From: LZORAL124-50-18 sp051208045
GTDB taxonomy: Bacteria > Pseudomonadota > Gammaproteobacteria > Pseudomonadales > Oleiphilaceae
Assembly: GCA_051208045.1 (NCBI GenBank)
Contig: JBPJFY010000008.1
Location: 109,074-173,073, forward strand
Direction of reading: 5' to 3'
Length of the DNA: 64,000 bases
Under the pieces are notes generated by a model that had not been told where the DNA came from, searched no databases, and saw only the letters and a program-made list of their open reading frames with translations. The translations under genes were made by a program, and so were the position numbers. Positions 9,112 through 18,026 of the stretch are shown one piece after another; the stretch's first letter is position 1, and every line of letters starts with the position of its first letter.

Positions 9112-11787
9112 CTATCGAAACGTGCCGAGCAAAGTATCCATCAATTCCTTGGCCAGGCTCACGACCTGAGAGGACGCGTTGTAGGCCGCCTGGTATTGAA
9201 CCAGCCGGGCGGCTTCTTCATCCAGATTCACACCTGAGATACTTTCGCGGATCTGCTTTGACTGATTCAGCAGGGCTTCGCTGGACTCCGTATCCGCCTT
9301 GGCCCGATTTGTTTCCGTTGCGATTTTTTCGATCATGGAAGAGTACAGATCACTGTAGGTACTGACCCCCTCGGAAGTCGGGGCGAGTTCCAGCGCGACT
9401 AATGACAGTGCGTTCCTGTTGTCGGAGATGCCGCCTGCGTTGTAGCCAATCGTAAACACATCACCGGCCTGCGGATTACCGGAGATGTCGGCCGTGAAAC
9501 CAATGTACGATGATCGGGAAGGGGGAGCTTGTTGAAACACCGCGTTGGTTGTCGAGAACAGGCTGTTGCCCTCCGCCAGGGTCACATCCAGAAAGCCGCC
9601 GACCGCGACGCCGTTCCCCGAAAAAACCACCCGAGACGCCAACACACTGTTGTCATACGGGCTGATTTTATCCACCGTGATGGAGTCCCCCAGGCCGCCG
9701 GCTTCCACAATCAGATCGCCGCCGGAACTTGAAAAGATCGAGAGTTCCACCCCGTCGCTCTGGGCGTAAATGCCTTGGTTTCGCAGGGCGGTACTGTTGT
9801 TGATTACATCGGCCACATCATCCGGGCCCATCGTCGCGGGGGGTACGATGGTGAGGGCTTCGCCGTTGAGCGTGAGAGTCAGCGGCGAGGGGTCACCATT
9901 GTCCACAAAATTCCGCAGCCGGATTTCGGAGTAGGCATTCGCCTGCACGCCAGTGACAGTATTCAACGACTCGGCGATGGTTTTTGCGCTGTCTCCCGCG
10001 TTGAGTGTGACGGTATTGGGGGTAACCACGCCGGTGACCGGATCACGACTGAGTACCGTGAGCGTCTGCCCGGCGTACCCATTGGCAAACGGCCCGGGCG
10101 ATGCCACGGGCACAGGCATTTGCGAGATACTGGCACCGCCTGCAGAGAGAATGGTTTCCCCCGGATCAGACGTAAACAAGGGATTGGCGATGCCGGTGAC
10201 AAAGTGCTGTGAGTTAAACGGGGGCTGCAGAGGCACGAGATTGGCCGGGTCACTGGCGTCCAACACTTCATACACGTTGTCGGTGACGAAACGCACGACC
10301 AATGGGGGGCTCAATTCTCCCGGTGTGGCAAAGGCGGGTAATGCCTGATTGGTCAGTGGGCTCTCAACATCGAGCATGGTACCCGGCGAAATCACGGCAT
10401 TGCCACGGTTCCCCAGGCTGGCATCTGTGCGGATCGGCGAGGACAGGGCCACTTCTTCCACGCGATCAATGTGCAGGCCGATATCCCGCGCGCCGTTTTT
10501 TGTCGGCTGAATCAGAAAGCGATCCCCTTGCTGAAAAGAGCCTGCCTCCAGTTTCAGTCGCAAGCCATTAAAATCGATATTGGCGGGGAAGCCATTCGGC
10601 AGGGTGCCTTGGCGCACGGCCTGATTCGAGCCCGTACGGCGTAACACGTAATCCAGGTTGGAAGGGCCTTCGAAACTCAACTCATAATCCGCACTGTCCA
10701 ACTGGCTGATGTCGGTAATTTCGAGTGCCAGTACCCGGTTGTTGGGTGGAGCATTGTTTTCGTCCGCCAGCACACGGCTGCGTTGAAGCGCTGTGGCGTT
10801 GATGTCGGAAAAGAAGAAATCGCCAAGATTGCTTTCCAGGTCCATGCCTACCCGGTGCTGGTCATTCACCGTTTCTGCCAGCACCAGGGCAATTCGACCG
10901 ATTTCCTTTTGCGTATTGTCGAGCAACGAATCGCGGTATTGGATCAATCCGCCAATCTCGCCGCCATTAATATCCTGTGTAATCACTTGCTGGTCGTCGT
11001 TTCGAACGAGGGCAATTTCAATTTGTGATGGATCAAGAGAACTCTCAATGACCCGCAGTTCGCTGACTTCGCCACCTATGACCAGCGAGGTACCCCGGCC
11101 AATCAGCACATCGACCGTCTGGTCCGGTTTGGGGACCGCGACCAGCGAGGTTTTTTCTCCCAGTTTCCTCAGCACTTCATCCCGTTCGTCCAGCAGTGCA
11201 TTGGCTGGCCCGCCCTGGTCGCCCTGTCCGGCGCGGGCAATGGCCTGGTTCAGATAGCTCAGGCTGCGCGCCAAACTATTGATTTCCGAGACAGTCGACT
11301 CAAGTTTGGTGGTGATTTGATCCGATTGATCGACCAGGCGCGCGTTGAGGGAATGAAATCGGCTCACCAGTACCTGCGACTCACTCAGAATGATTTGCCG
11401 CTCGGGTATTGCTGTAGGGTCATTCGCGCCACCTTGCATGGCGGCAAAAAACGAACTCATGGCCGAGGTCAGGCCGGTATTGCCATGGGAGAGTAGCTTG
11501 TCCAGCTGCTGCGCCTGGGTAAGAAACGCATTATTCTTATTGAACACCACCTCATCTGCCCGAACCTGCCAAACAGCAAACTCCTCGGTGACGCGGGTGA
11601 TGGACGGCGCGTTTACCCCGGAACCCTCAAAGCCGTAACCACGAAATTGAGTGGGTTTGGACACAAGTTCCACTTCCTGTCGGCTGTAACCGGCTTTGTT
11701 GGTGTTGTTAACATTGTCAGCCGTTGTTGCGAGCGCTGTTTTGTGTGACAGCAATCCGGTCAGGCCGATACTGCCGATACTGGCCAT
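9112..11787 (-). CDS. flgK: Flagellar hook-associated protein 1 (HAP1), unusually long
   Basis: An 891-aa protein. ATG 11787 (MASIGSIGLTG) has GGAAGGGG 7-9 bases upstream and matches the usual FlgK N-terminus, so the in-frame ATG at 11805 is not needed. The N-terminal rod-like segment ATTADNVNNTNKAGYSRQEV and the C-terminal helix YQAAYNASSQVVSLAKELMD are diagnostic of FlgK, which joins hook to filament after export by the flagellar type III apparatus. Most FlgK proteins are about 550-650 aa. The excess lies in the variable central region (about aa 330-800, beta-rich and Gly/Asn-rich), which faces the exterior. No other flagellar gene, including flgL, which commonly follows flgK, is in this window, so the gene is detached from its usual operon. 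Confidence 0.9.
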   Translation of the reverse strand: MASIGSIGLTGLLSHKTALATTADNVNNTNKAGYSRQEVELVSKPTQFRGYGFEGSGVNAPSITRVTEEFAVWQVRADEVVFNKNNAFLTQAQQLDKLLSHGNTGLTSAMSSFFAAMQGGANDPTAIPERQIILSESQVLVSRFHSLNARLVDQSDQITTKLESTVSEINSLARSLSYLNQAIARAGQGDQGGPANALLDERDEVLRKLGEKTSLVAVPKPDQTVDVLIGRGTSLVIGGEVSELRVIESSLDPSQIEIALVRNDDQQVITQDINGGEIGGLIQYRDSLLDNTQKEIGRIALVLAETVNDQHRVGMDLESNLGDFFFSDINATALQRSRVLADENNAPPNNRVLALEITDISQLDSADYELSFEGPSNLDYVLRRTGSNQAVRQGTLPNGFPANIDFNGLRLKLEAGSFQQGDRFLIQPTKNGARDIGLHIDRVEEVALSSPIRTDASLGNRGNAVISPGTMLDVESPLTNQALPAFATPGELSPPLVVRFVTDNVYEVLDASDPANLVPLQPPFNSQHFVTGIANPLFTSDPGETILSAGGASISQMPVPVASPGPFANGYAGQTLTVLSRDPVTGVVTPNTVTLNAGDSAKTIAESLNTVTGVQANAYSEIRLRNFVDNGDPSPLTLTLNGEALTIVPPATMGPDDVADVINNSTALRNQGIYAQSDGVELSIFSSSGGDLIVEAGGLGDSITVDKISPYDNSVLASRVVFSGNGVAVGGFLDVTLAEGNSLFSTTNAVFQQAPPSRSSYIGFTADISGNPQAGDVFTIGYNAGGISDNRNALSLVALELAPTSEGVSTYSDLYSSMIEKIATETNRAKADTESSEALLNQSKQIRESISGVNLDEEAARLVQYQAAYNASSQVVSLAKELMDTLLGTFR

Positions 11788-11837
11788 ACGTGTACCCCTT
11801 CCCACCTTTCGTTATCTGAGCGTTTATCCGGGCAAAA

Positions 11838-11861
11838 CAGGTGACAAATAATTGCCACCTG
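11838..11861. promoter_or_regulatory. Imperfect 24-bp palindrome, operator candidate
   Basis: Arms CAGGTG and CACCTG flank an AT-rich CAAATAATTG core with one mismatched pair. It lies between the divergent flgK and repeat-protein genes, where a dimeric regulator could act on both. The factor is unknown; the LuxR-ATPase at 3728-5437 is one candidate by proximity only. Confidence 0.35.
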
Positions 11862-11950
11862 AGTGCTGATCAAAAACTCTGCAATTATTACGCCATGAAG
11901 TCCGCTGACGGATTTTTCACTCAGTGTTGTGTTCTGTAAACAAATGTAGC

Positions 11951-12006
11951 ACCGAGGGCTATAACCTCCGGTCGTCTAGTGTGCCCTCGGTTTTTGCTTT
12001 ATTTTT
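11951..12006 (+). terminator. Intrinsic terminator or attenuator in the leader of the repeat-protein gene
   Basis: The nine-base arms ACCGAGGGC (11951-11959) and GCCCTCGGT (11983-11991) enclose a 23-nt loop and are followed by a T-rich run (TTTTTGCTTTATTTTT). The T-run orients it on the plus strand, only 39 bp before the ATG at 12045. No plus-strand gene precedes it for more than 2.7 kb, so it would end a short leader transcript and may act as an attenuator. Confidence 0.55.
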
Positions 12007-12044
12007 GATCATGGGTATGTGACAAAAGCTGAGGGTAAGCAGAG

Positions 12045-15000
12045 ATGGCGTCAAAAAAAGGTAATTCAAAGGACTCAACAACATCCAATTCCGGACAAGG
12101 TGATGCGAATGAGCCAAAGTCGGTAGCATCGCCCAAGTCGCCCAAGTCGCCCAAGTCACCGAAATCACCGAAATCACCGAAAAGCCCCGACACGCCACAT
12201 AGCCCAGGATCTGCCAACAGCCCCAAGACACCCTGCACCCCTGGCAGCAATGATGCACCAGCCACGGTGCTCTCTGCCCACCCGGAAAATCAATCCAATG
12301 AAAGCGGCGCTTTGGGGGCCGGCGCAGGCATTGTGCATGAAACGCAGGAGGCCGAGGCGACGGGCTCCGAGTTCAAATCTTTTGCTCCAGCGTCAGAGAG
12401 TACCGCTGAACCGGCTGAGGAATCCGGTGATTCTCACAAACAGGAATCCGGTGCGGTCGGTGGTGCCGGTGTTGCCATGGCCAAAGAAGCATTCGAGGAA
12501 GGTGAGGAAGGTGCGTCGCTGAGCCAAGCCACGGAGACCCATGTGCCTGTGGAAGAAGGGAGTGAACCCGCAGGAAAAAGCCCGCGCGGGGTAGGCAGCG
12601 AGGGTGAAAAAGCGGCGCTGAGCGGCGAAGCGCAAGAGGCCACGCAATCGGATTCCGACGCTGGTGGCTCTGGCGCACCCGAATCCTCCTTCGTCGGGTT
12701 GGGGTCGGCCCCGGAACCCGTTACGGTTAAATCGCCCAAGACGCCGGCGTCTCCGAAAACACCTAAATCCCCTGAGTCCGTGGCTTCGCCCAAATCACCG
12801 GGTTCCGTGAAATCACCCGGTTCGGTAGACACAGCGCCAGAGCCGGTCACGGTCAAATCGCCCAAGACACCCAAGACACCAAAAACGCCTGAATCCGTGG
12901 CTTCGCCCAAATCACCGGGCACCGTGAAATCGCCTGGCTCGGTAGACACGGCCCCGGAGCCGGTCACGGTTAAATCGCCCAAGACACCCAAGACGCCGGA
13001 ATCCGTGGCTTCGCCCAAATCACCGGGCACCGTGAAATCACCCGGTTCGGTAGACACAGCGCCAGAGCCGGTCACGGTCAAATCGCCCAAGACACCCAAG
13101 ACGCCGGAATCCATGGCTTCGCCCAAATCACCGGGCACCGTGAAATCGCCAGGCTCGGTAGACACGGCCTCGGAGCCGGTCACCGTCAAATCGCCCAAGA
13201 CGCCGGCGTCTCCGAAAACACCTAAATCCCCCGAATCCGTGGCCACGCCCAAATCACCGGGTACCGTGAAGTCGCCCGGTTCGGTAGATACAGCGCCGGA
13301 GCCGGTCACGGTTAAATCGCCTAAGACACCCAAGACGCCTGAATCCGTGGCTTCGCCTAAATCACCGGGCACCGTGAAATCGCCGGGCTCCGTAGACACA
13401 GCCCCGGAGCCGGTTACGGTTAAATCGCCTAAGACACCCAAGACACCCAAGACACCCAAGACACCCAAGACGCCCGAATCCGTGGCTACGCCCAAATCAC
13501 CGGGCACCGTGAAATCACCGGGCTCGGTAGATACAGCGCCAGAGCCGGTGACGGTTAAATCGCCCAAGACACCCAAGACGCCGGAATCCGTGGCTTCGCC
13601 CAAATCACCGGGCACCGAGAAATCACCTAGCTCGGTAGACACGGCCCCGGAGCCGGTGACGGTTAAATCCCCTAAGACACCCAAGACGCCGGAATCCGTG
13701 GCTTCGCCCAAATCACCGGACACCGTGAAAACACCCGGCTCGGTAGACACAGCGCCAGAGCCAATCACGGTTAAATCACCCAAGACGCCGGAATCCGTGG
13801 CCACGCCCAAATCACCGGGTACCGTGAAGTCGCCCGGTTCGGTAGACACAGCCCCGGAGCCGGACACGGTCAAATCGCCCAAGACACCCAAGACGCCTGA
13901 ATCCGTGGCTTCGCCCAAATCACCGGGCACCGTGAAATCGCCCGGTTCGGTAGACACCGCGCCGGAGCCGGTCACGGTCAAATCGCCCAAGACACCCAAG
14001 ACGCCTGTGTCCGTGGCTTCGCCCAAATCACCGGGCACCGTGAAATCGCCCGGTTCGGTAGACACAGCCCCGGAGCCGGTCACGGTCAAATCGCCCAAGA
14101 CACCAAAAACGCCTGAGTCCGTGGCCACGCCCAAATCACCGGGCACCGTGAAGTCGCCAGGCACGGTGGAGTCCGCGCCGGAGCCCGTCACCGTGAAATC
14201 GCCACCAACACCAAACTCGGTGGTGACTCCCGACACACCTCCTTCTATTCCATCGCCAGTCAGCCCGGTCACCATCGGCGTCGATATCCCGGATGGGATT
14301 GACCAAGTACTGGAAGTGAACATCAATACCGAGATTGATCAGGAAACCAACATTGTCAAAATCACGGATATTGAAAACACGACAGACATCAACCAGGACA
14401 CCAATATCGTCTACATCAAAGGCGAAGGCAGTGAGGTGATCGTGGTGGAGGTGGATATCACTCACATCAAGAACATCATTGATATTATCAATGTGATCGA
14501 TGTGCTCAATATCACGGAGATCAATAACAATTACGAGATCATTACGATCAAAGATGTGTACAACGTGGTAGATGTGTATAACTACATCGCTGCCCAGGCA
14601 CAGAATGAGTCGGAGACTGCCGAAAGTATACACATTGTCGCTGCGCAGGAAGCAACGATTCCTGTGACGCAAGAGTCTACGGAAACACAAGGCGATCAAC
14701 CATCGCCGACCAGTCCGACCAGCCCGACGTCCCCGACGTCCCCGACCATTCCAACGTCGCCGACCAGTCCAACGTCGCCGACCAGCCCGACGTCCCCGAC
14801 CAGTCCAACGTCGCCGACCAGTCCAACGTCGCCGACCAGTCCAACGTCGCCGACCAGTCCAACGTCGCCGACCAGTCCAACGTCGCCGACCAGTCCGACA
14901 TCGCCGACCAGTCCGACGTCTCCGACCAGTCCGACCTCGCCGACCAGTCCAACATCGCCGACCAGCCCGACGTCCCCGACCAGCACGACATCGCCGACCA

Positions 15001-17954
15001 GTCCGACGTCGCCGACCAGTCCGACGTCGCCGACCAGTCCGACGTCGCCGACCAGTCCCACGTCGCCGACCAGTCCGACGTCCCCAGACGAAGTGCTAGT
15101 CGCTGATAATGTCCCGCCCACGACCACCGTTACAGAGCAATCGGTCGCCGGGGGAAGCGTGGCGCAGACGTCGGAAACGACGGCCTCAGTGGTGATTACT
15201 ATTGAAACCGTGACGGAATCAGTGCCAACGGAGACCACGACGTTGCTTGAAGAGGTGGTGGTCATCACGCCGGCTGCACCCGTCGAAGAATCTACCTGGG
15301 TGGAAATGGAAAAAGAGACGGAGCTGGTGTGTCCCGTGGAACCGGGAAGTGGTCTCGGGCTGGAATCCAGTTTGACCGAGATTGTGTATGTGACGACAGA
15401 GTACAACGTTCAGGACGTCTACAACGTGGTCGACGTCGTGAATGTGAACAACAACTACAACGAAACTTTCCTGGAAAACGTCATTGATATCACCAATGTG
15501 ATTGATGTGTACGAAGATCTGCCGAAGGAGGTGACCAGTCCGACGTCTCCGACCAGTCCAACGTCGCCGACCAGTCCAACGTCCCCGACCAGTCCAACGT
15601 CTCCGACCAGTCCGACGTCGCCGACCAGTCCGATGTCGCCAACCAGCCCGACGTCCCCGACCAGTCCAACGTCCCCGACCAGTCCAACGTCCCCGACCAG
15701 TCCAACGTCGCCGACCAGTCCGACGTCTCCGACCAGTCCGACGTCGCCGACCAGTCCGACGTCGCCAACCAGTCCGACCTCGCCGACCAGTCCAACGTCG
15801 CCGACCAGTCCAACGTCGCCGACCAGCCCGACGTCGCTGACCAGTCCGACCTCGCCGACCAGTCCAACGTCTCCGACCAGTCCAACGTCTCCGACCAGTC
15901 CAACGTCTCCGACCAGCCCGACGTCGCCAACCAGTCCGACGTCCCCGACCAGTCCAACGTCGCCGACCAGTCCGACGTCGCCGACCAGTCCGACGTCCCC
16001 GACCAGTCCGACGTCGCCGACCAGTCCGACATCGCCGACCAGTCCGACGTCCCCGACCAGTCCGACGTCGCCGACCAGTCCGACATCGCCGACCAGTCCG
16101 ACATCGCCGACCAGTCCGACGTCCCCGACCAGTCCGACGTCTCCGACCAGTCCGACGTCCCCGACCAGTCCGACGTCCGCGCACGAGGAAGTGGAGGCGG
16201 GCGGCCACAACCCGAGTTACGTGTTTATCGAAAGAAACACGGATATCACCAATCAATCAGACGTGGTGAATGATATTGATGTCACTAATTTTACCGAGGT
16301 AAACAACGACATCGAGATCATCCACTCAGGCGAGGGTGGACAGGGTACCCTCCTCTCGTCTTCCATGAGTACCTCGTCCAGCAGTCAAGAGAGCAGTCTA
16401 CAGGCCCCGGAGCCTGAAGAACCCCTGGACGAAAACGTACCGCGCGCGGAAGTGTCCGGTATCGTCTACTTCAGTGGCGCGCGCAGTGATGTCCTTGCCA
16501 ATAATGTGACTGTCACGATTCAGGGCCAGAACGTCAGTGCGGTTACCGATGGTTCCGGACACTTCCAGATTTCCGGCGTGGATGCCAGCGACAGCTACGT
16601 GACCATCGAGGTGAGCGGGCAATTTGGTGGCCATGAAATTTACAGCCAACAGGTGGTGTACCTCAAGCCCGGGGCTGAGTTTGTCAATGTCGGCGGGATA
16701 TCCAGTTTTGCCAAGCCAGCGTCTGAGGTTTCAACGACCACGCAGGACGGTGCGCAGGTGGATGTGACGCATGAGACCGAGGTCACTGCGGAAGGCGAGG
16801 TGACGACTGAACTTGTCGGCGGGAACGATGATACCCAGTTTAACACCAGCGTAGACATCAATGCGGAGATCAATGCGGAGCAGGTGACGTGGGTGGATGG
16901 GGAAGTGAACACCGAGAACACGGTGACGCTGAACCAGGGCGCGAGCGTGGAGGAACTGACGGATTTGCTGGATGTGGAGACAATCGATCAGGTGGCCGGC
17001 GCTGCCGGTGGGGATCTGCCGGGTGTGATCGACGTGACCGACAGCACGGTGGTGACAGACACCTTGAGCGTGGATAACACCATCGACATCACCGATGCGG
17101 TGGCGGTGGATGTCGTGAATCACGATATTCAGGTGAATCACACCGTGAATGTCACCGATGTGACGCGTGTGCATGATACCACCAACATCAATAACACGAT
17201 GACAATTACGGAGCTGGACAGTCTGGATGACGTACTCCAGATTGTCAGCGACAGTGCCGTGCTGGTGGAAAGTCTGGAGCAATCGTCGACCGACCTCACG
17301 GATATCACCAACACCGTCGATATCTCCAACGCAACCCACATCACCAACGAGATAGATATTGATATTGATGATGCGTTGATGGCCGATGCGGGCTATCAGG
17401 TAGACATCACCCATGAAACGCAGATGACGGAATCCAGTGAGGCACAGACAGGCACCGATGCGGATTCGGATGTCCAGGAAGGTGCCGGCAGCGCGATGGA
17501 TACTTATCCTGGCGTGACGGAGACCGATGTGGATGCGGATACCGAAGGTAACCCGGTGAGCGGGGTGGACGAGGCGTCGGATTTTGGCAGCGATTCGGAC
17601 AGTGATACCGAGTTTGAACCCCTGGCTGAGCCCTACGTGGATATCACCGAGGTCGACGCGGACACCGATATGGATGCAGACGTTCCCGGTGACCCGGTGA
17701 TCATGGTGCCCGTGGAGGAGGCGGCACCGTCCGCGATGATGGACGCGTCGGCCACGGGCGATCCAAACTGGGTGACGGCAGTGGAGGGCGAGGCGGAAGA
17801 CTCGACGCAAGCGGTCGCTGACCAGGGCGGTTGGGTGAACTCGCTTGACCAGCAGAGTGAGGAAGAGGCGCAAACCCTGGATGAAGTGGCGACTGACGGC
17901 GACGATCAGACGCCGGATGAAGATATTGACGACCTTGATCCGGTGGAGTGGTAG
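12045..17954 (+). CDS. Giant low-complexity repeat protein (KSP repeats, TSP mucin-like arrays, D/N-I/V modules)
   Basis: A 1969-aa protein I cannot assign to a named family. Layout: aa 1-221, Ser/Lys/Pro- and Glu-rich; aa 222-710, 13 copies of a 33-45-residue unit built on APEPVTVKSPKTPKTPESVA; aa 742-866, an Asp/Asn/Ile-rich module (DITHIKNIIDIINVIDVLNI); aa 886-1014, a TSP array; aa about 1115-1163, a second D/N-I/V module; aa 1164-1378, a longer TSP array; aa about 1385-1425, a third module; aa about 1466-1550, a carboxypeptidase-regulatory-like beta domain (VTDGSGHFQISGVDASDSYV); then further IDITDAVAV-type repeats and a very acidic C-terminus (DSDSDTEFEP, ending DDLDPVEW). There is no N-terminal signal peptide. 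A GAGGG ribosome-binding site precedes the ATG. The Thr/Ser/Pro arrays suggest an extended, possibly modified surface or matrix protein. Export by the neighbouring type I-like system is inference. No stop or frameshift interrupts the long frame. Confidence 0.85.
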   Translation: MASKKGNSKDSTTSNSGQGDANEPKSVASPKSPKSPKSPKSPKSPKSPDTPHSPGSANSPKTPCTPGSNDAPATVLSAHPENQSNESGALGAGAGIVHETQEAEATGSEFKSFAPASESTAEPAEESGDSHKQESGAVGGAGVAMAKEAFEEGEEGASLSQATETHVPVEEGSEPAGKSPRGVGSEGEKAALSGEAQEATQSDSDAGGSGAPESSFVGLGSAPEPVTVKSPKTPASPKTPKSPESVASPKSPGSVKSPGSVDTAPEPVTVKSPKTPKTPKTPESVASPKSPGTVKSPGSVDTAPEPVTVKSPKTPKTPESVASPKSPGTVKSPGSVDTAPEPVTVKSPKTPKTPESMASPKSPGTVKSPGSVDTASEPVTVKSPKTPASPKTPKSPESVATPKSPGTVKSPGSVDTAPEPVTVKSPKTPKTPESVASPKSPGTVKSPGSVDTAPEPVTVKSPKTPKTPKTPKTPKTPESVATPKSPGTVKSPGSVDTAPEPVTVKSPKTPKTPESVASPKSPGTEKSPSSVDTAPEPVTVKSPKTPKTPESVASPKSPDTVKTPGSVDTAPEPITVKSPKTPESVATPKSPGTVKSPGSVDTAPEPDTVKSPKTPKTPESVASPKSPGTVKSPGSVDTAPEPVTVKSPKTPKTPVSVASPKSPGTVKSPGSVDTAPEPVTVKSPKTPKTPESVATPKSPGTVKSPGTVESAPEPVTVKSPPTPNSVVTPDTPPSIPSPVSPVTIGVDIPDGIDQVLEVNINTEIDQETNIVKITDIENTTDINQDTNIVYIKGEGSEVIVVEVDITHIKNIIDIINVIDVLNITEINNNYEIITIKDVYNVVDVYNYIAAQAQNESETAESIHIVAAQEATIPVTQESTETQGDQPSPTSPTSPTSPTSPTIPTSPTSPTSPTSPTSPTSPTSPTSPTSPTSPTSPTSPTSPTSPTSPTSPTSPTSPTSPTSPTSPTSPTSPTSPTSPTSTTSPTSPTSPTSPTSPTSPTSPTSPTSPTSPTSPDEVLVADNVPPTTTVTEQSVAGGSVAQTSETTASVVITIETVTESVPTETTTLLEEVVVITPAAPVEESTWVEMEKETELVCPVEPGSGLGLESSLTEIVYVTTEYNVQDVYNVVDVVNVNNNYNETFLENVIDITNVIDVYEDLPKEVTSPTSPTSPTSPTSPTSPTSPTSPTSPTSPTSPMSPTSPTSPTSPTSPTSPTSPTSPTSPTSPTSPTSPTSPTSPTSPTSPTSPTSPTSPTSPTSPTSPTSLTSPTSPTSPTSPTSPTSPTSPTSPTSPTSPTSPTSPTSPTSPTSPTSPTSPTSPTSPTSPTSPTSPTSPTSPTSPTSPTSPTSPTSPTSPTSPTSPTSPTSPTSPTSPTSPTSAHEEVEAGGHNPSYVFIERNTDITNQSDVVNDIDVTNFTEVNNDIEIIHSGEGGQGTLLSSSMSTSSSSQESSLQAPEPEEPLDENVPRAEVSGIVYFSGARSDVLANNVTVTIQGQNVSAVTDGSGHFQISGVDASDSYVTIEVSGQFGGHEIYSQQVVYLKPGAEFVNVGGISSFAKPASEVSTTTQDGAQVDVTHETEVTAEGEVTTELVGGNDDTQFNTSVDINAEINAEQVTWVDGEVNTENTVTLNQGASVEELTDLLDVETIDQVAGAAGGDLPGVIDVTDSTVVTDTLSVDNTIDITDAVAVDVVNHDIQVNHTVNVTDVTRVHDTTNINNTMTITELDSLDDVLQIVSDSAVLVESLEQSSTDLTDITNTVDISNATHITNEIDIDIDDALMADAGYQVDITHETQMTESSEAQTGTDADSDVQEGAGSAMDTYPGVTETDVDADTEGNPVSGVDEASDFGSDSDSDTEFEPLAEPYVDITEVDADTDMDADVPGDPVIMVPVEEAAPSAMMDASATGDPNWVTAVEGEAEDSTQAVADQGGWVNSLDQQSEEEAQTLDEVATDGDDQTPDEDIDDLDPVEW
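12708..14174 (+). repeat. 13-copy tandem repeat encoding KSPKTP-rich units
   Basis: Thirteen in-frame units, mostly 36 codons (108 bp; range 33-45), each starting near APEPVTVKSPKTP and ending KSPGSVDT, with a degenerate 14th start at 14175. Length differences come from gain or loss of KTP triplets (unit 7 has five) or an ASPKTPKSP insertion (units 1 and 5). Units stay in frame, which fits recombinational expansion under coding selection. Confidence 0.9.
14700..15086 (+). repeat. TSP tripeptide array A
   Basis: 129 codons of almost pure Thr-Ser-Pro. Thr and Ser codons mostly alternate between ACC-AGT and ACG-TCN, so the DNA unit is 18 bp (two tripeptides) rather than 9 bp. A few departures (one Ile, one extra Thr, some adjacent like units near the start) mark older edges. 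Confidence 0.9.
15534..16178 (+). repeat. TSP tripeptide array B
   Basis: 215 codons of Thr-Ser-Pro with the same 18-bp alternation (ACC AGT CCN / ACG TCN CCN). Only isolated substitutions occur (one Met, one Leu). Proline codons drift between CCG and CCA. The array separates two Asp/Asn-Ile/Val-rich modules and would form a long extended stalk. Confidence 0.9.
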
Positions 17955-18026
17955 CGCAAGCGCTTTCGATAGGCTAACGTTAGGGGAGGAAAAATCGCAT
18001 TTAACCGCACAGGAACGTAAGACACG

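Noticed and set aside
12434..14326. 630-aa minus-strand open frame opposite the KSP repeats
   Set aside because: It exists only because the repeat unit lacks stops in that frame. The sequence is a mirror of the repeats, there is no ribosome-binding site, and the plus frame carries real non-repeat domains on both sides.
12708..16178. Regular direct repeats that could be mistaken for a CRISPR array
   Set aside because: There are no unique spacers of constant length, the repeats are in frame within one coding sequence, and no cas genes are nearby.
15219..16256. 345-aa Arg/Gly-rich minus-strand frame, with 251-aa and 204-aa companions, opposite the TSP array
   Set aside because: All three antisense frames of an 18-bp repeat stay open together, a composition artefact.
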